Assembly (NCBI RefSeq): GCF_014697025.1
Contig: NZ_JACJRC010000005.1
Span: 62,001-126,000 of the forward strand
DNA from: Alkalinema sp. FACHB-956
GTDB lineage: Bacteria > Cyanobacteriota > Cyanobacteriia > Leptolyngbyales > Leptolyngbyaceae
Reading direction: 5' to 3'
Length of the DNA stretch: 64,000 bases
The notes under the pieces were generated by a model. That model was not told the origin of the DNA. It made no database searches and saw only the letters and a program-made list of their open reading frames with translations. The first letter of the stretch is position 1. Each line of letters starts with the position of its first letter. Below, one piece after another: positions 1 through 8,423 of the stretch. A program made the position numbers and the translations under genes.

Positions 1-2
1 TG

Positions 3-143
3 GGATCGGATGCACGGATGAACTACCCAGGGAAACCGGAAGGCAATTGGGGATGGTGCTATCGAGAAGAGGCGATTCAAACGGACTGGATTCGCGATCG
101 CCTGCGGCGGATGACTGAGCGGTTTGGCCGGTTGCCCTATTAG
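3..143 (+). CDS. malQ: 4-alpha-glucanotransferase, C-terminal end (partial)
   Basis: Only the last 46 codons lie in the window. The frame starting at base 3 reads GSDARMNYPGKPEGNWGW and continues to FGRLPY and a TAG stop. The R-M-N-x-P-G-x-x-x-G-N-W-x-W signature is the conserved C-terminal motif of family 77 glycoside hydrolases (amylomaltase/disproportionating enzyme), which transfer alpha-1,4-glucan segments in glycogen and maltodextrin metabolism. The last 24 bases of the gene, including the stop, are duplicated in tandem just downstream. The family call rests on this short motif only. Confidence 0.8.
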   Translation, partial: GSDARMNYPGKPEGNWGWCYREEAIQTDWIRDRLRRMTERFGRLPY

Positions 144-166
144 CGGTTTGACTGGTTGCCCTATAA
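119..166. repeat. 24-bp tandem duplication across the malQ stop codon
   Basis: Bases 119-142 and 143-166 are two near-identical 24-base units beginning GCGGTTTG and ending GGTTGCCCTAT. The first contains the final malQ codons and part of its stop. The second lies in the spacer. It resembles a recent slippage duplication. Confidence 0.8.
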
Positions 167-310
167 TTTAGCGGGTTAGCCCACTTGCGAGGCGAGGCAA
201 GACCCATCCAGGCGACTTGGGGAATCTCTTGGGGGATCTCATCCGATCGCCTTTCAGGAAAGGGCTTAGGTTAGGATGTAGTCGAAGCAATTGTGACGCT
301 CTTGCATCCT

Positions 311-655
311 ATGGCCCGCTTTCTCAGTCAATTGGTTGGTTTTGCACTCATCATTGCTGGCGTTTATTTTCTAAGCCAGAATATTATTTTTACGACCCAG
401 ACAGCCGGTTACTGGTGGAAGGCGATTCCCGCAACGGGATCGATTCTGACGGTGCTTTCTGGGATTTTTTTCTTGGTGTCGGCCCGATCGAGTAACCGGG
501 AAATTGGCTGGATTCTAGTGGGGCTGGGCATTGTGCTTGCGTTTCTCAGTGGTGGCATTATTGTTAAGCCCACGTCGCTTTGGACGTTTTTTGTGTCTGC
601 GTTAGCGTTTGTGACGGGCTATAAGTTCGTGACAACTGGGCGCTGGCGTTGGTAG
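311..655 (+). CDS. Small hydrophobic membrane protein, unknown function
   Basis: A 114-residue protein with about four hydrophobic segments: near the N-terminus (FLSQLVGFALIIAGVYFL), around residues 40-56, 65-85 and 90-105. It ends in a basic tail (TTGRWRW). No catalytic motif is visible and I do not recognise the family. I chose the ATG at 311 because the longer reading begins with GTG at 293 and adds only MTLLHP. There is no clear Shine-Dalgarno sequence for either start. Confidence 0.6.
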   Translation: MARFLSQLVGFALIIAGVYFLSQNIIFTTQTAGYWWKAIPATGSILTVLSGIFFLVSARSSNREIGWILVGLGIVLAFLSGGIIVKPTSLWTFFVSALAFVTGYKFVTTGRWRW

Positions 656-689
656 CACTTTCGGCATTCCTTCAACCCGTATGTACAAA

Positions 690-1154
690 TTACATTGCAA
701 GCCAGGGAATAGGGATCTTTGCTGAAAAATACAATGTAATAGTGTAGAGAAGTATCATGAGCAGGGCAACAATAGAAATCATGTAGTTGCCTTGCTTAAG
801 TTGATATAAATGATCAATAAAAACATTGCCTACAATAACGAAAAGTACAGCAGCAATGAAAATACTGAGACAGGATACGGATGGATGGACGATCGGAGCG
901 ATCTGAAATATCAAGTCGAAGAGCTTCCCCATAGCGATCAGCCAGACTAGTAGCCCGATCGGGGTTCCGTAGATAAAACCTGTGGTAATACCAAAGGAAC
1001 GCAGAAAACCCGGTGAATCTGGATTACTGCCACCCATAATCGCGATGTAAAAGGTGAGGCATAAGGTGAGCGGAGAGAGTAGCAGGTTCAGAATGATCAA
1101 GCCTTTCAATAGTTCTGAGACGGCAATCATAGACATTAAAATCTCTTGGATCAT
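690..1154 (-). CDS. Multi-pass membrane protein, unknown function
   Basis: A 154-residue protein made almost entirely of hydrophobic stretches: roughly residues 10-45, 52-75, 85-112 and 124-148, suggesting four transmembrane helices. It has no recognisable catalytic motif. It ends at TAA near 690 and lies tail-to-tail with the preceding small membrane gene. The start ATG at 1154 lacks a good ribosome-binding site, so in-frame ATG codons at 1136 or 1130 are alternatives. Codon use is more AT-rich than that of the neighbours. Confidence 0.55.
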   Translation of the reverse strand: MIQEILMSMIAVSELLKGLIILNLLLSPLTLCLTFYIAIMGGSNPDSPGFLRSFGITTGFIYGTPIGLLVWLIAMGKLFDLIFQIAPIVHPSVSCLSIFIAAVLFVIVGNVFIDHLYQLKQGNYMISIVALLMILLYTITLYFSAKIPIPWLAM

Positions 1155-1201
1155 GTTGAGTTGGGATCATGGGAGCGGTTCTGGATCGTCTCTACGATAT
1201 T

Positions 1202-2413
1202 TCATGCATTTGATTTTCGCCCACCCTCCAGATAAGCGAAGCGATCGCGTCCATCATGCTTAGCGAGGTAGAGAGCTTCGTCGGCAGATTGAAGCAATTG
1301 ATCAGGCAACATGTGCGGGCTGGGAATGACCCAAGCCACACCCACACTAATCGTCACCCGACCATGAATCGATCCTTCGTGAGGAATGTCTAAAGACCGC
1401 ACTGCTTGACAGATTATCTCAGCGATCGTGATTGCACCTTCTTTTCCTGTATTGGGTAAAATGATTCCAAATTCCTCGCCTCCATAACGCGCCACAAGAT
1501 CACCATCTCTTTTTAGACTTTTTTCAATAACGCCTGCTACTTGCTTCAGGCATTGATCTCCTGCTAGATGTCCATAGGTATCATTAAAGCGTTTGAAAAA
1601 ATCCACGTCGCAAAGTAACACACCTAAAAAGGTATTGGAGCGTCCAAGCTGCTGCCAAAGCCGATCTAAGTGGAGGTCAAATAGTCGTCGATTGGCAATT
1701 TGAGTGAGTCCGTCTAGATTCACCAACAAATTCAATCTAGTATTGGTATCCCTTAATATTTCAGCCTGTTGCTCAATAGTACGCCGATTGACAAAATTTG
1801 ATACTATTGAATCAAACAGAGAAGTTGCAATAATTAAAGCAAAACCTGTGGATAAAGCTCCAGAAAGATAGGCTACTACACAGTTGGCAACAGAGAAATC
1901 AACACTAAAAATAGAAATGTAGTATACATAGAACAAGAAATTGAGAAGATAAATGACAAGATTAATCTTAATAGGTCTATAAAAAAGTGAAGCATAAATA
2001 AAGAGCCCAACTATATAAGGAGAATTTAATCCTGTATTTGTCCAAGTAATTGCGAACACTCCATCAAAAAGAATAACTAAACTAATCAAATAGATATTGG
2101 TTGCTTGAATATTCCTGGGTTGCAAGTCTCCAGGAGATCGCACAGCTTTATTGCTAAACAGTAAATAAGCAGAAACGGCAAAAATTCCAACACCTAATGG
2201 GGGCATTAATGCAAGGGCATGGGAAAAACTAGTCTCAGGAATAAAAAAATCTTTAGAAACAATCAGTGGAATGGTAAAAACTGGGTAGATTAGGGTAATC
2301 CAAGCCACTGCCCGAGCCCTGAGGTAGCGAATATGGTGCCACTCTGCTAGAAAATCCTGCCGCCATTCCAAGGGTATTGCAGTAGTTGAGCGAAACCATG
2401 TTGAAATTTTCAT
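1202..2413 (-). CDS. Membrane-anchored diguanylate cyclase (GGDEF domain)
   Basis: The protein has 403 residues. Residues about 30-215 hold five or six hydrophobic segments, forming an N-terminal membrane sensor module that I cannot assign to a named MASE type. A linker helix near 220-235 leads into a GGDEF domain from about 238 to 395. The active-site loop reads RYGGEEF (GGEEF at about 311-315), a functional variant of GGDEF, and DVDFFKRFND carries the metal and substrate residues. An RDGD sequence sits at the normal spacing upstream as the inhibitory I-site. The protein should make c-di-GMP from two GTP at the cytoplasmic face and be product-inhibited. No EAL domain is present. The ligand of the membrane part is unknown. 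Confidence 0.9.
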   Translation of the reverse strand: MKISTWFRSTTAIPLEWRQDFLAEWHHIRYLRARAVAWITLIYPVFTIPLIVSKDFFIPETSFSHALALMPPLGVGIFAVSAYLLFSNKAVRSPGDLQPRNIQATNIYLISLVILFDGVFAITWTNTGLNSPYIVGLFIYASLFYRPIKINLVIYLLNFLFYVYYISIFSVDFSVANCVVAYLSGALSTGFALIIATSLFDSIVSNFVNRRTIEQQAEILRDTNTRLNLLVNLDGLTQIANRRLFDLHLDRLWQQLGRSNTFLGVLLCDVDFFKRFNDTYGHLAGDQCLKQVAGVIEKSLKRDGDLVARYGGEEFGIILPNTGKEGAITIAEIICQAVRSLDIPHEGSIHGRVTISVGVAWVIPSPHMLPDQLLQSADEALYLAKHDGRDRFAYLEGGRKSNA

Positions 2414-2665
2414 GTTTAAGATTAAAGCGTGAGATACTCACTAATTATTGAGTTGAGATTTATGTCGGCTGTGCAGTTAGACCGCGCCTCACCGATCGTT
2501 GCTAAATGGGGTCACAACGCCTCAATCTTAACAGTACCAGCCTCAATGGGATCCACCTGTAATCGAAACCATAGAGTAACGACATTTCAAGTCGTAGCCC
2601 TGTGAAATACCCTGAAATAACACCAAAATTTGGATAAGGGGCTAAGAGTAGTACTTTTGTTCAGA
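2414..2665. other. Spacer upstream of the diguanylate cyclase gene
   Basis: About 250 bases between the cyclase start and the IS remnant. It contains no open frame worth calling, and I see no clear promoter or hairpin. The left edge of the decayed insertion sequence may lie in its last 50 bases. Confidence 0.4.
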
Positions 2666-2932
2666 ATGGAGGTCAAGATTATAGCAGGAACTCGTCGGCA
2701 ATTTATGGCAGAATTTAAAGCAAAAGTGGTCTTGCAATTGGTGAGCGGGAACAAACCGCCAGTGAGCTTTGTCGAACGCATAAGCTGAATCCAAACGTCC
2801 TGAATCGATGGCGCACGGAGATGGTAGAGAAAGCCAGCGTCTCGCAACTTTACGGAAACAGATGAACAGATAGAACAGTTTTGGGAAGACATGTGGAGTT
2901 GTTTATCCAATGTGCTGCGCTCAATCGTATGA
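2666..2932 (+). pseudogene. IS3-family transposase OrfA, frameshifted
   Basis: Frame 1 from ATG 2666 reads TRRQFMAEFKAKVVLQLVSG and stops at 2788. A second frame (about 2749-2865) continues as TASELCRTHKLNPNVLNRWR plus TEMVEKAS. The original frame then resumes with FTETDEQIEQF to 2932. Joined, this is the helix-turn-helix OrfA of IS3 elements (HTH_Tnp_1/IS911-like). Two compensating frameshifts disrupt it. Confidence 0.8.
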
Positions 2933-3015
2933 TTGGTATCACCAAATCCGATAGCTACAAGGTTGAAGCCTAATACCAAGACTTTCCAAAGGTGAATCTG
3001 ACTGTTTTTCTAATC

Positions 3016-3123
3016 ATGCAACAAAGCCAAGACGTTGACATGAAGAGAATGCATTCGTCGTTAGGTTATCTAACACTGGAGGAATACGAAAAGAATCTAA
3101 TGAACAACAAACAACAGAGGTAG
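3016..3123 (+). pseudogene. IS3-family transposase OrfB, C-terminal remnant
   Basis: The open frame ends with MKRMHSSLGYLTLEEYEKN and a TAG at 3121. The H-S-S-L-G-Y-x-T-x-x-E-Y-E signature is typical of the C-terminal end of IS3 OrfB integrase-type transposases. The catalytic D, D and most flanking sequence are absent. Confidence 0.8.
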
Positions 3124-3135
3124 CCATTTGGCAAA

Positions 3136-3152
3136 AAGGAGAAAAGCTCCTT
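3136..3152 (-). terminator. Possible weak terminator hairpin
   Basis: On the minus strand AAGGAG-CTTTT-CTCCTT is followed by TTT, a 6-bp stem with a short U-run. It lies about 190 bases after the stop of the GH15-like gene. It may instead belong to the end of the IS remnant. Confidence 0.3.
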
Positions 3153-3341
3153 AGATGTTGCCTTTTCGAGAAGGAAAGAGTCACTTCATGGTGCTGACTT
3201 GCTCCTTGCGGCTTTGCCATAGAAGTCACATAATCCCGTTACCCACCGAGTCGAATTAGCCAGAAATAGAAGGTGGTGCAGTCAGTCAATACACCACACC
3301 ACTACCTAGCACATCTGGAAGATCTTGTTTTACATGCTGAT

Positions 3342-6300
3342 TTAAATCCCGATCGCTTCTGCTTGTCCCAGATTGGTCAGGAACTTCATCGCACTTGCGA
3401 TCGCGTTAGCACAGTCATAGGGCGAACTTTGGTAGAACGCACTCCAAGCCGATGCCTTGTGCTCATCGTAGGAATGGGCGTGGTGGGGATACTTCTGCAA
3501 CCAAGCCAGACGCACCGCGTGACCAATCAACACATCCAACACCAGGTACTCTTCAATCTTGAAGTCCGGGTTCTTCTGCGCGATCGCCGCCAACTCCATC
3601 AACGCCTCAATATTCACTTGCCGATATTCCGGCGCTTGAATTTTGTTAATCAAGTGTTCCACCCGTAGCGCAAAATTCGTTTCCCCCGGCGTCATTTCAC
3701 TGATGAGCAATTCACTATCCAAGCGATTTCGCCGCTCTAGCTTGTCGCCAATCACCAACCCCTTACAGTGATTCAACACCTGCCAGACATTGCGGTAGAA
3801 GTCCCGAGGAATCGTACCCCGCCCTCCTTCCCGTTGGCGCATCCGTAGCCAATCTTGATCGCTTTCTCGATCGGTTTCCGTTGGCACGATCCAATCAATT
3901 TCCTGATCCTGAACCTTTAAGTGCAGTGACTCCTGACTGAATAAAGTCTGATTCAGCGTATCGTAACCTTCCAGAATGTGATGTAGCCGCTTGTAGATAT
4001 CATAGGGACTCAGTTGCAACAATGCCTCGTAGGCTTCATCCTGCGTCACTTGCAGTTCCCGCGCCAGATCGCTGGTGAGTAGAATAATGAGATACCCCAC
4101 CCGTGCAGTTAACAAGCCCTTCAACAGTGTCGGCTCCGCTTTAATCAACAGACTGAGATACACCAGAATTTCCTGGGTCAACACGCGATCGCGAATATCT
4201 TCCCGACAGAAGTGACGAATTTTATCCAACAGATCATGCAACGGCAACGGTTGCGTAATCACCGCGTCTTCACTGTAAGCACGACCGACCGAAATTTGCT
4301 TCTGACGAATCAGAATATCCGTCACCGCATCGGACAGCCCAATATCCACCTTATCCAACAGACCTGCCGCCCGTCGCACAATGCCCCAGTAGGGATTGCC
4401 CTGGGCATCGCCCCGGCTCGCCTTATTGTAAATCTCTTCAATCAGACGACCCACCACCACGGGCTGTCCTGGCCCCACCAATCCCGTATCAAAAATAATG
4501 CCCTTGAGGCGCAGTAACGTACTGAGAATCTCAATCTGTTCGTAGAGATTTTGGCTCTCCCGTAGCTTTTGCACTAGCAATGTCGTATCCGTTTCCTGCT
4601 CCAGCATAAATTCCTGGAAGCTGGATAGGGGCTGGGTTTGCGCCGGATCAAAACTCAGGTATTGCCGAAGGGAATTGAGATCCAAATAGGTCGTATTTTC
4701 CAACTCTGGCAAAAAGTCTAGTCTGGCTCGGCTGGCCGTCAACATCAACTGGTTTAAATTGCCCACAGTGACCGTCGCCTCACCACAGCGACCATCTTGC
4801 AACTCCTGCATCAGCCCCAACAACGCATCCTGGCCCCGCTCCAGCATGTCATGGGTCAGCAACAGGGTCACGATCGGTCGCCCCAACTGCCGCCAATGCC
4901 GATGGATGTAGGACAGTTCGCTCTTAATGTTGGACACCAGGAAGTGATAGTCCAAGGTCAGATAGAATTTCTGTTCATCCAAAAACGCTGGCAGGAAGAC
5001 CATCACCTGATCCCGCATTTGGAAGACCTTGGAAGTCGTCAAACTGCGCATCAGGCGAAAAGGCCGTCCCGACAAATTCAACTTATCGTTCTTGCCGACT
5101 TGAGTATAGGCTAACGATAAATCACGGGCTTGGCGGACTTGGATCGGCTCAATTTGGCTCAGGGTTTGGGTGGGAATGTTGTAGGCTGCTAGGCGATTTT
5201 GTAACTCCTCATCCTCCGCCAGTAGGGCAATCTGCACCGTGGCTTTGCGAATGTAGCCCACGCGGGTGTGGATGGCCAGGGGATCGATGTCGCCCACCGA
5301 TAGCAACCCCTCGTGGAGCAGTTGGGCCAGGTAATACAGGCTTTGCGCCCAAACCAGGGGCACGTTGTCATTGGGCAGACGGGGCTGGCTGCGGGGAGCT
5401 TGCTTTTCCGCCTCGATCGCCTCAGCGGGAACGTAGTAGACCTCCGGCAGCAGTTTGATGCCATCCCGATCGACGGCTAAGTCATTGAGTTTTTCTAGAT
5501 AGAAGGTCGTCTGCTGGCGATCGCCCCGGAACAGGCCATCCAGCGCCAGGTAGGTGAAAAAGAGCGGCCATTCGCACTCGATATGCTCAAACTGCTTCAG
5601 TTCCGTCGGTTCGTAGTGCAGGCGGCTGGTGTCTTCAATCACCGTTTGGTGGCCGTCCCGAAGAAAGCGCTTGCAGCCGTAGTTGCCTTGCAGCAGATCG
5701 ATAATTTTTTGGCGGGTGCGTTCTACAAGATCGGGATCTTCGATCGCGAAGGCCGGAAAACTAATCACGCTCAGCAGCGCCGAATCCACTTCCTTCGACA
5801 ACGATTCCCGAGGTAGGAGCGACTTCAGGGTAATGCGGCAACGGGCAATTTCATCGGGCAGAACGTGAATGACTGAAACTTTGCTGCCCTTAGTGCCAAA
5901 CAGGTTGAGGCCGTTCATAGCTTCCAGGGCGGCCTTGGCCATACCGATCGAACTCGCGTTCAGTTCTACGCTACCGTGGTTAATTTTATTGCCCCGCTCC
6001 CAAATGCCATAGTCTGGGGTGCGGTAGGCGCGGCCAATGTAGTAGACGAGATTCTGGACAAAATCGACTTCATCCTGGGTGTAAACAATTTCCAAGCCCG
6101 AGCTGGTCATCTGCGCCAGCATCAGCAGAAAAATGGAGGTGGCATCTACCTGCAAGTGGCCCCAACCATCATCGGGAACGACAGTATCGCCGCTGGTGGT
6201 GCTGTACTTGGCATGGAGGGAATCCATGGGCGATTGGGTCTGTTTGAAGCGTTCGACCTTGTGGCACTGGCGCATCATGGCAAACAGCAAGCCGCGCATC

Positions 6301-6563
6301 AGCTTGATGACGGCATGTTCCAGTTCGTAGGTGCGGCCTTGGTCGAGATCAATTTTGCGGTAGGACAGCGCCAAGCCCCACACCGCCAGAATGCTGTAGA
6401 CGTTATCCCGCACCCAGGCATCGGTATAGTCGCCGTGGGCATTGACCGCCGTACTCGCCGGCAGTAGACCCGTGATGGGATTTTGCCGCGAAAGGATAAC
6501 CGTCTGAATTTCCTGGTAGTAGCGATCGAGACGTGCTTCCAAATCCGAAGATACAAAAACCAT
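3342..6563 (-). CDS. GH15 / phosphorylase b kinase alpha-beta-like protein
   Basis: This 1073-residue protein matches the large cyanobacterial family with a glycoside hydrolase 15-like (alpha/alpha)6 barrel related to the regulatory subunits of eukaryotic phosphorylase kinase. Residues about 8-110 (DAWVRDNVYSILAVWGLA) and 125-200 (DDGWGHLQVDATSIFLL) carry the barrel motifs seen in both GH15 glucoamylases and phosphorylase kinase alpha/beta. The C-terminal half, about 650-1073, is a kinase-subunit-like extension. A role in glycogen breakdown or its control is plausible. There is no signal peptide, so it should be cytosolic. Catalytic acidic residues cannot be assigned by eye. The N-terminus MVFVSSDLEARLDRYY starts at ATG 6563, with no strong ribosome-binding site. 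It is monocistronic. Confidence 0.8.
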   Translation of the reverse strand: MVFVSSDLEARLDRYYQEIQTVILSRQNPITGLLPASTAVNAHGDYTDAWVRDNVYSILAVWGLALSYRKIDLDQGRTYELEHAVIKLMRGLLFAMMRQCHKVERFKQTQSPMDSLHAKYSTTSGDTVVPDDGWGHLQVDATSIFLLMLAQMTSSGLEIVYTQDEVDFVQNLVYYIGRAYRTPDYGIWERGNKINHGSVELNASSIGMAKAALEAMNGLNLFGTKGSKVSVIHVLPDEIARCRITLKSLLPRESLSKEVDSALLSVISFPAFAIEDPDLVERTRQKIIDLLQGNYGCKRFLRDGHQTVIEDTSRLHYEPTELKQFEHIECEWPLFFTYLALDGLFRGDRQQTTFYLEKLNDLAVDRDGIKLLPEVYYVPAEAIEAEKQAPRSQPRLPNDNVPLVWAQSLYYLAQLLHEGLLSVGDIDPLAIHTRVGYIRKATVQIALLAEDEELQNRLAAYNIPTQTLSQIEPIQVRQARDLSLAYTQVGKNDKLNLSGRPFRLMRSLTTSKVFQMRDQVMVFLPAFLDEQKFYLTLDYHFLVSNIKSELSYIHRHWRQLGRPIVTLLLTHDMLERGQDALLGLMQELQDGRCGEATVTVGNLNQLMLTASRARLDFLPELENTTYLDLNSLRQYLSFDPAQTQPLSSFQEFMLEQETDTTLLVQKLRESQNLYEQIEILSTLLRLKGIIFDTGLVGPGQPVVVGRLIEEIYNKASRGDAQGNPYWGIVRRAAGLLDKVDIGLSDAVTDILIRQKQISVGRAYSEDAVITQPLPLHDLLDKIRHFCREDIRDRVLTQEILVYLSLLIKAEPTLLKGLLTARVGYLIILLTSDLARELQVTQDEAYEALLQLSPYDIYKRLHHILEGYDTLNQTLFSQESLHLKVQDQEIDWIVPTETDRESDQDWLRMRQREGGRGTIPRDFYRNVWQVLNHCKGLVIGDKLERRNRLDSELLISEMTPGETNFALRVEHLINKIQAPEYRQVNIEALMELAAIAQKNPDFKIEEYLVLDVLIGHAVRLAWLQKYPHHAHSYDEHKASAWSAFYQSSPYDCANAIASAMKFLTNLGQAEAIGI

Positions 6564-7019
6564 GCCAGTAGGGTTGGGGATAGAGAATGGGGGTTAGGGA
6601 ATTATGAATGGAGAAGGTGTAGTTAAATCTAGAATTCAAACAAACGGTGATTCCGATAAATGGTCATTTAATCGTGTAATGAAACCAGAGGTAAAAGTCC
6701 AGAGGCAAAAAAGTGAAATTGCAATCCTCCAAAAGTTACCCTCATTTTTACGTCATGACTAGGGGGCATTGGCGATACTGGATATCCACACTTCCGACTC
6801 TCCGGATACATCACAATTTATTGACATTCTATTGACATTGCCAGATTGTTCAGGAGTTCAAAACCCGTTACAGATGGACTGGCTGAGACGATCGTTTAAG
6901 TCCCACCCTTCACCATTTACTTCTCCTAAAAAATGAAGAAAAGATTAAGATTGGCTTTTTTATTGTAGATCGAAGCGTGTAGATCCCAGCGATCGAACAC
7001 CCATCCACCGGAGGTTTTT
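6564..7019. other. Divergent intergenic region, 456 bp
   Basis: It separates the minus-strand GH15-like gene from a plus-strand small gene. A direct repeat ATTGACATT occurs at 6821-6829 and 6832-6840, providing two TTGACA hexamers, but no convincing -10 is correctly spaced. No protein-coding frame is supported. Confidence 0.4.
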
Positions 7020-7154
7020 ATGGCACGTCGTTATAATGAACAGCAAGCTCCCCTAGTAAAGATCGTCTATTCCAAAATGATGGTTAAGGGTAGAACAGAA
7101 TTGATTCCCATGGAACTCTATGCCGACGGTACGGTTAAGCGCAGTATCTATTGA
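7020..7154 (+). CDS. 44-residue basic small protein
   Basis: The frame runs from ATG 7020 to TGA 7152-7154 and reads MARRYNEQQAPLVKIVYSKM through to GTVKRSIY. A strong Shine-Dalgarno GGAGG lies 7 bases upstream, which is the best argument that it is translated. The peptide is basic at both ends, has no membrane segment and ends in a lysine/arginine-rich strand. I do not recognise a function. The gene stands alone between two divergent or convergent neighbours, with a spacer of its own. Confidence 0.65.
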   Translation: MARRYNEQQAPLVKIVYSKMMVKGRTELIPMELYADGTVKRSIY

Positions 7155-7232
7155 GAAGAACCTGGTCAGTGAGAAGAATTTGAACTGCAAGCTGATGGAA
7201 TTCCGATAGCATCTTTATAAGGCGCTATGGCC

Positions 7233-7844
7233 CTAGGGGGTGGGAATGGATTGATTAGGATTCAAATGGGTCTGCTGAATTCGATCGTAGGGCGGTTCGC
7301 AGCGCTGGCTGTAGTAGAGTGTTGCATCTCCAAGCAGGAATTGGTTGGCACCCCCGATCGTGTAGGCTGTCGCCACACCATCCCCTAAGCAATCAACGTG
7401 GTCATGAATGGTTTCATTGCCTGTGAAGCGATCGAACAAAGGTTGATGAATCGCTGGACGATAGCCAAAAACAAATTGAAAAAATTTCGCAGCATCGGAT
7501 GTGCTGTAGGTGAATTCCTGAGCATTATTGTTATCATCCATTGTCAAATGAATGGATTGGGCCCGATCGTCTGCAAAAATCACAAAAAACTTGGCTTGGG
7601 GATAACTAGAAAAAATGCGACGTAGTTTACTGGGGTTATAGGTATACGTCACACGAGTAATTCCATCGGGATCACGGTGGGTTAATTTTGTCCAGTAGCG
7701 CCCAAAGGCTTTTTCGATCGTGGCAGGGGATTGATTCAGCACCGCCCGTCCAGCAAAGGCAGGATCGATCCCGATGGCAAGGCTGCCGGTTAACCCAAGG
7801 GCAATGGCGATCCTGAACCAGCATTTTGTGCTTCCTAACTGCAT
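7233..7844 (-). CDS. Exported protein, unknown function
   Basis: The protein has 203 residues with a clear signal peptide (positive start, hydrophobic IAIALGLTGSLAIG, cleavage around AFA-G at about 31). The mature part has no domain I recognise. A two-cysteine pair (DCLGDG and QRCEPP) could form a disulfide. An AGGAGG ribosome-binding site lies 8 bases before ATG 7844. It is followed on the same strand, in gene order before it, by a second small exported protein at 7901-8350, so the two may be cotranscribed. Confidence 0.7.
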   Translation of the reverse strand: MQLGSTKCWFRIAIALGLTGSLAIGIDPAFAGRAVLNQSPATIEKAFGRYWTKLTHRDPDGITRVTYTYNPSKLRRIFSSYPQAKFFVIFADDRAQSIHLTMDDNNNAQEFTYSTSDAAKFFQFVFGYRPAIHQPLFDRFTGNETIHDHVDCLGDGVATAYTIGGANQFLLGDATLYYSQRCEPPYDRIQQTHLNPNQSIPTP

Positions 7845-7900
7845 AGAAAGACCTCCTGCTAGTCATCATAGCGGGAGATTCCTGGGATCTGAACCGAGGA

Positions 7901-8350
7901 TTAGGATTTCACCTTTTGCAAGCGCTCCACCATCAACCGAAAGGGGCCACCCGCCGTTTCTCCAAAGGACTGCACGCGGATGATGTATTCCCCAGGTTTG
8001 GTAATGCGCATGAAGAGTAACGAGTTCGGCGTTCCGTCGGGGCCATCGTCATTTTCACCAATCTTGCTGCCATCCTGGGTCATCAACACCACCATGGGAT
8101 CAAAGACATCGGACACGAGGTCGATCGCAATTTGATCCCCAGCCTTCAACACCACCAGATAATCCCGAGCAAATCCGCCCTGCCCCGTGGGAATATCCCG
8201 ATCGGTTAAGCTATCCCGGATTTCCTGCCCCGGCGTGAGGCGAATGGGAACATAGACCCGATTTTCTGCCAATGCAGGCCGGATTGCAGCGACGCCGATC
8301 GCCGCTAGGGACAAACTCGACACGATCGCGCTTTTCAGGAAATGCCGCAT
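7901..8350 (-). CDS. Exported PPC-domain-like protein
   Basis: From ATG 8350 the protein has 149 residues: a signal peptide (FLKSAIVSSLSLAAIGVAAI, cleavage after ALA), then a single beta-rich domain. The pattern DYLVVLKAGDQIAIDLVS, DPMVVLM, then NDDGPDGTPNSLLFM and GEYIIRVQSFG is the classical layout of the bacterial pre-peptidase C-terminal (PPC) domain. Normally PPC is attached to a secreted peptidase, but here it stands alone, as in many cyanobacterial periplasmic proteins. A longer in-frame reading to 8413 would run through the 11-bp tandem repeats and is not credible as protein. Confidence 0.75.
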   Translation of the reverse strand: MRHFLKSAIVSSLSLAAIGVAAIRPALAENRVYVPIRLTPGQEIRDSLTDRDIPTGQGGFARDYLVVLKAGDQIAIDLVSDVFDPMVVLMTQDGSKIGENDDGPDGTPNSLLFMRITKPGEYIIRVQSFGETAGGPFRLMVERLQKVKS

Positions 8351-8369
8351 AGGGAACCACCGAAACTCA

Positions 8370-8413
8370 ACATCCAACAAACATCCAACAAACATCCAAT
8401 GAACATCCAACAA
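8370..8413. repeat. Four tandem copies of an 11-bp unit
   Basis: ACATCCAACAA is repeated at 8370, 8381, 8392 (as ACATCCAATGA) and 8403. It fills the spacer between the PPC-domain gene and the DsbA-like gene and lies in the 5' leader of the former. Confidence 0.9.
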
Positions 8414-8423
8414 ACAGAGCCAG

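Larger units (their letters stand above)
2666..3123 (+). mobile_element. Decayed IS3-family insertion sequence
   Basis: Two fragments in the right order and orientation represent an IS3-type element: a frameshifted OrfA (2666-2932) and the last 35 codons of OrfB (3016-3123). The DDE catalytic part of OrfB, normally about 700 bases, is missing, so the element suffered an internal deletion and cannot transpose by itself. I could not define terminal inverted repeats with confidence. Confidence 0.75.
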
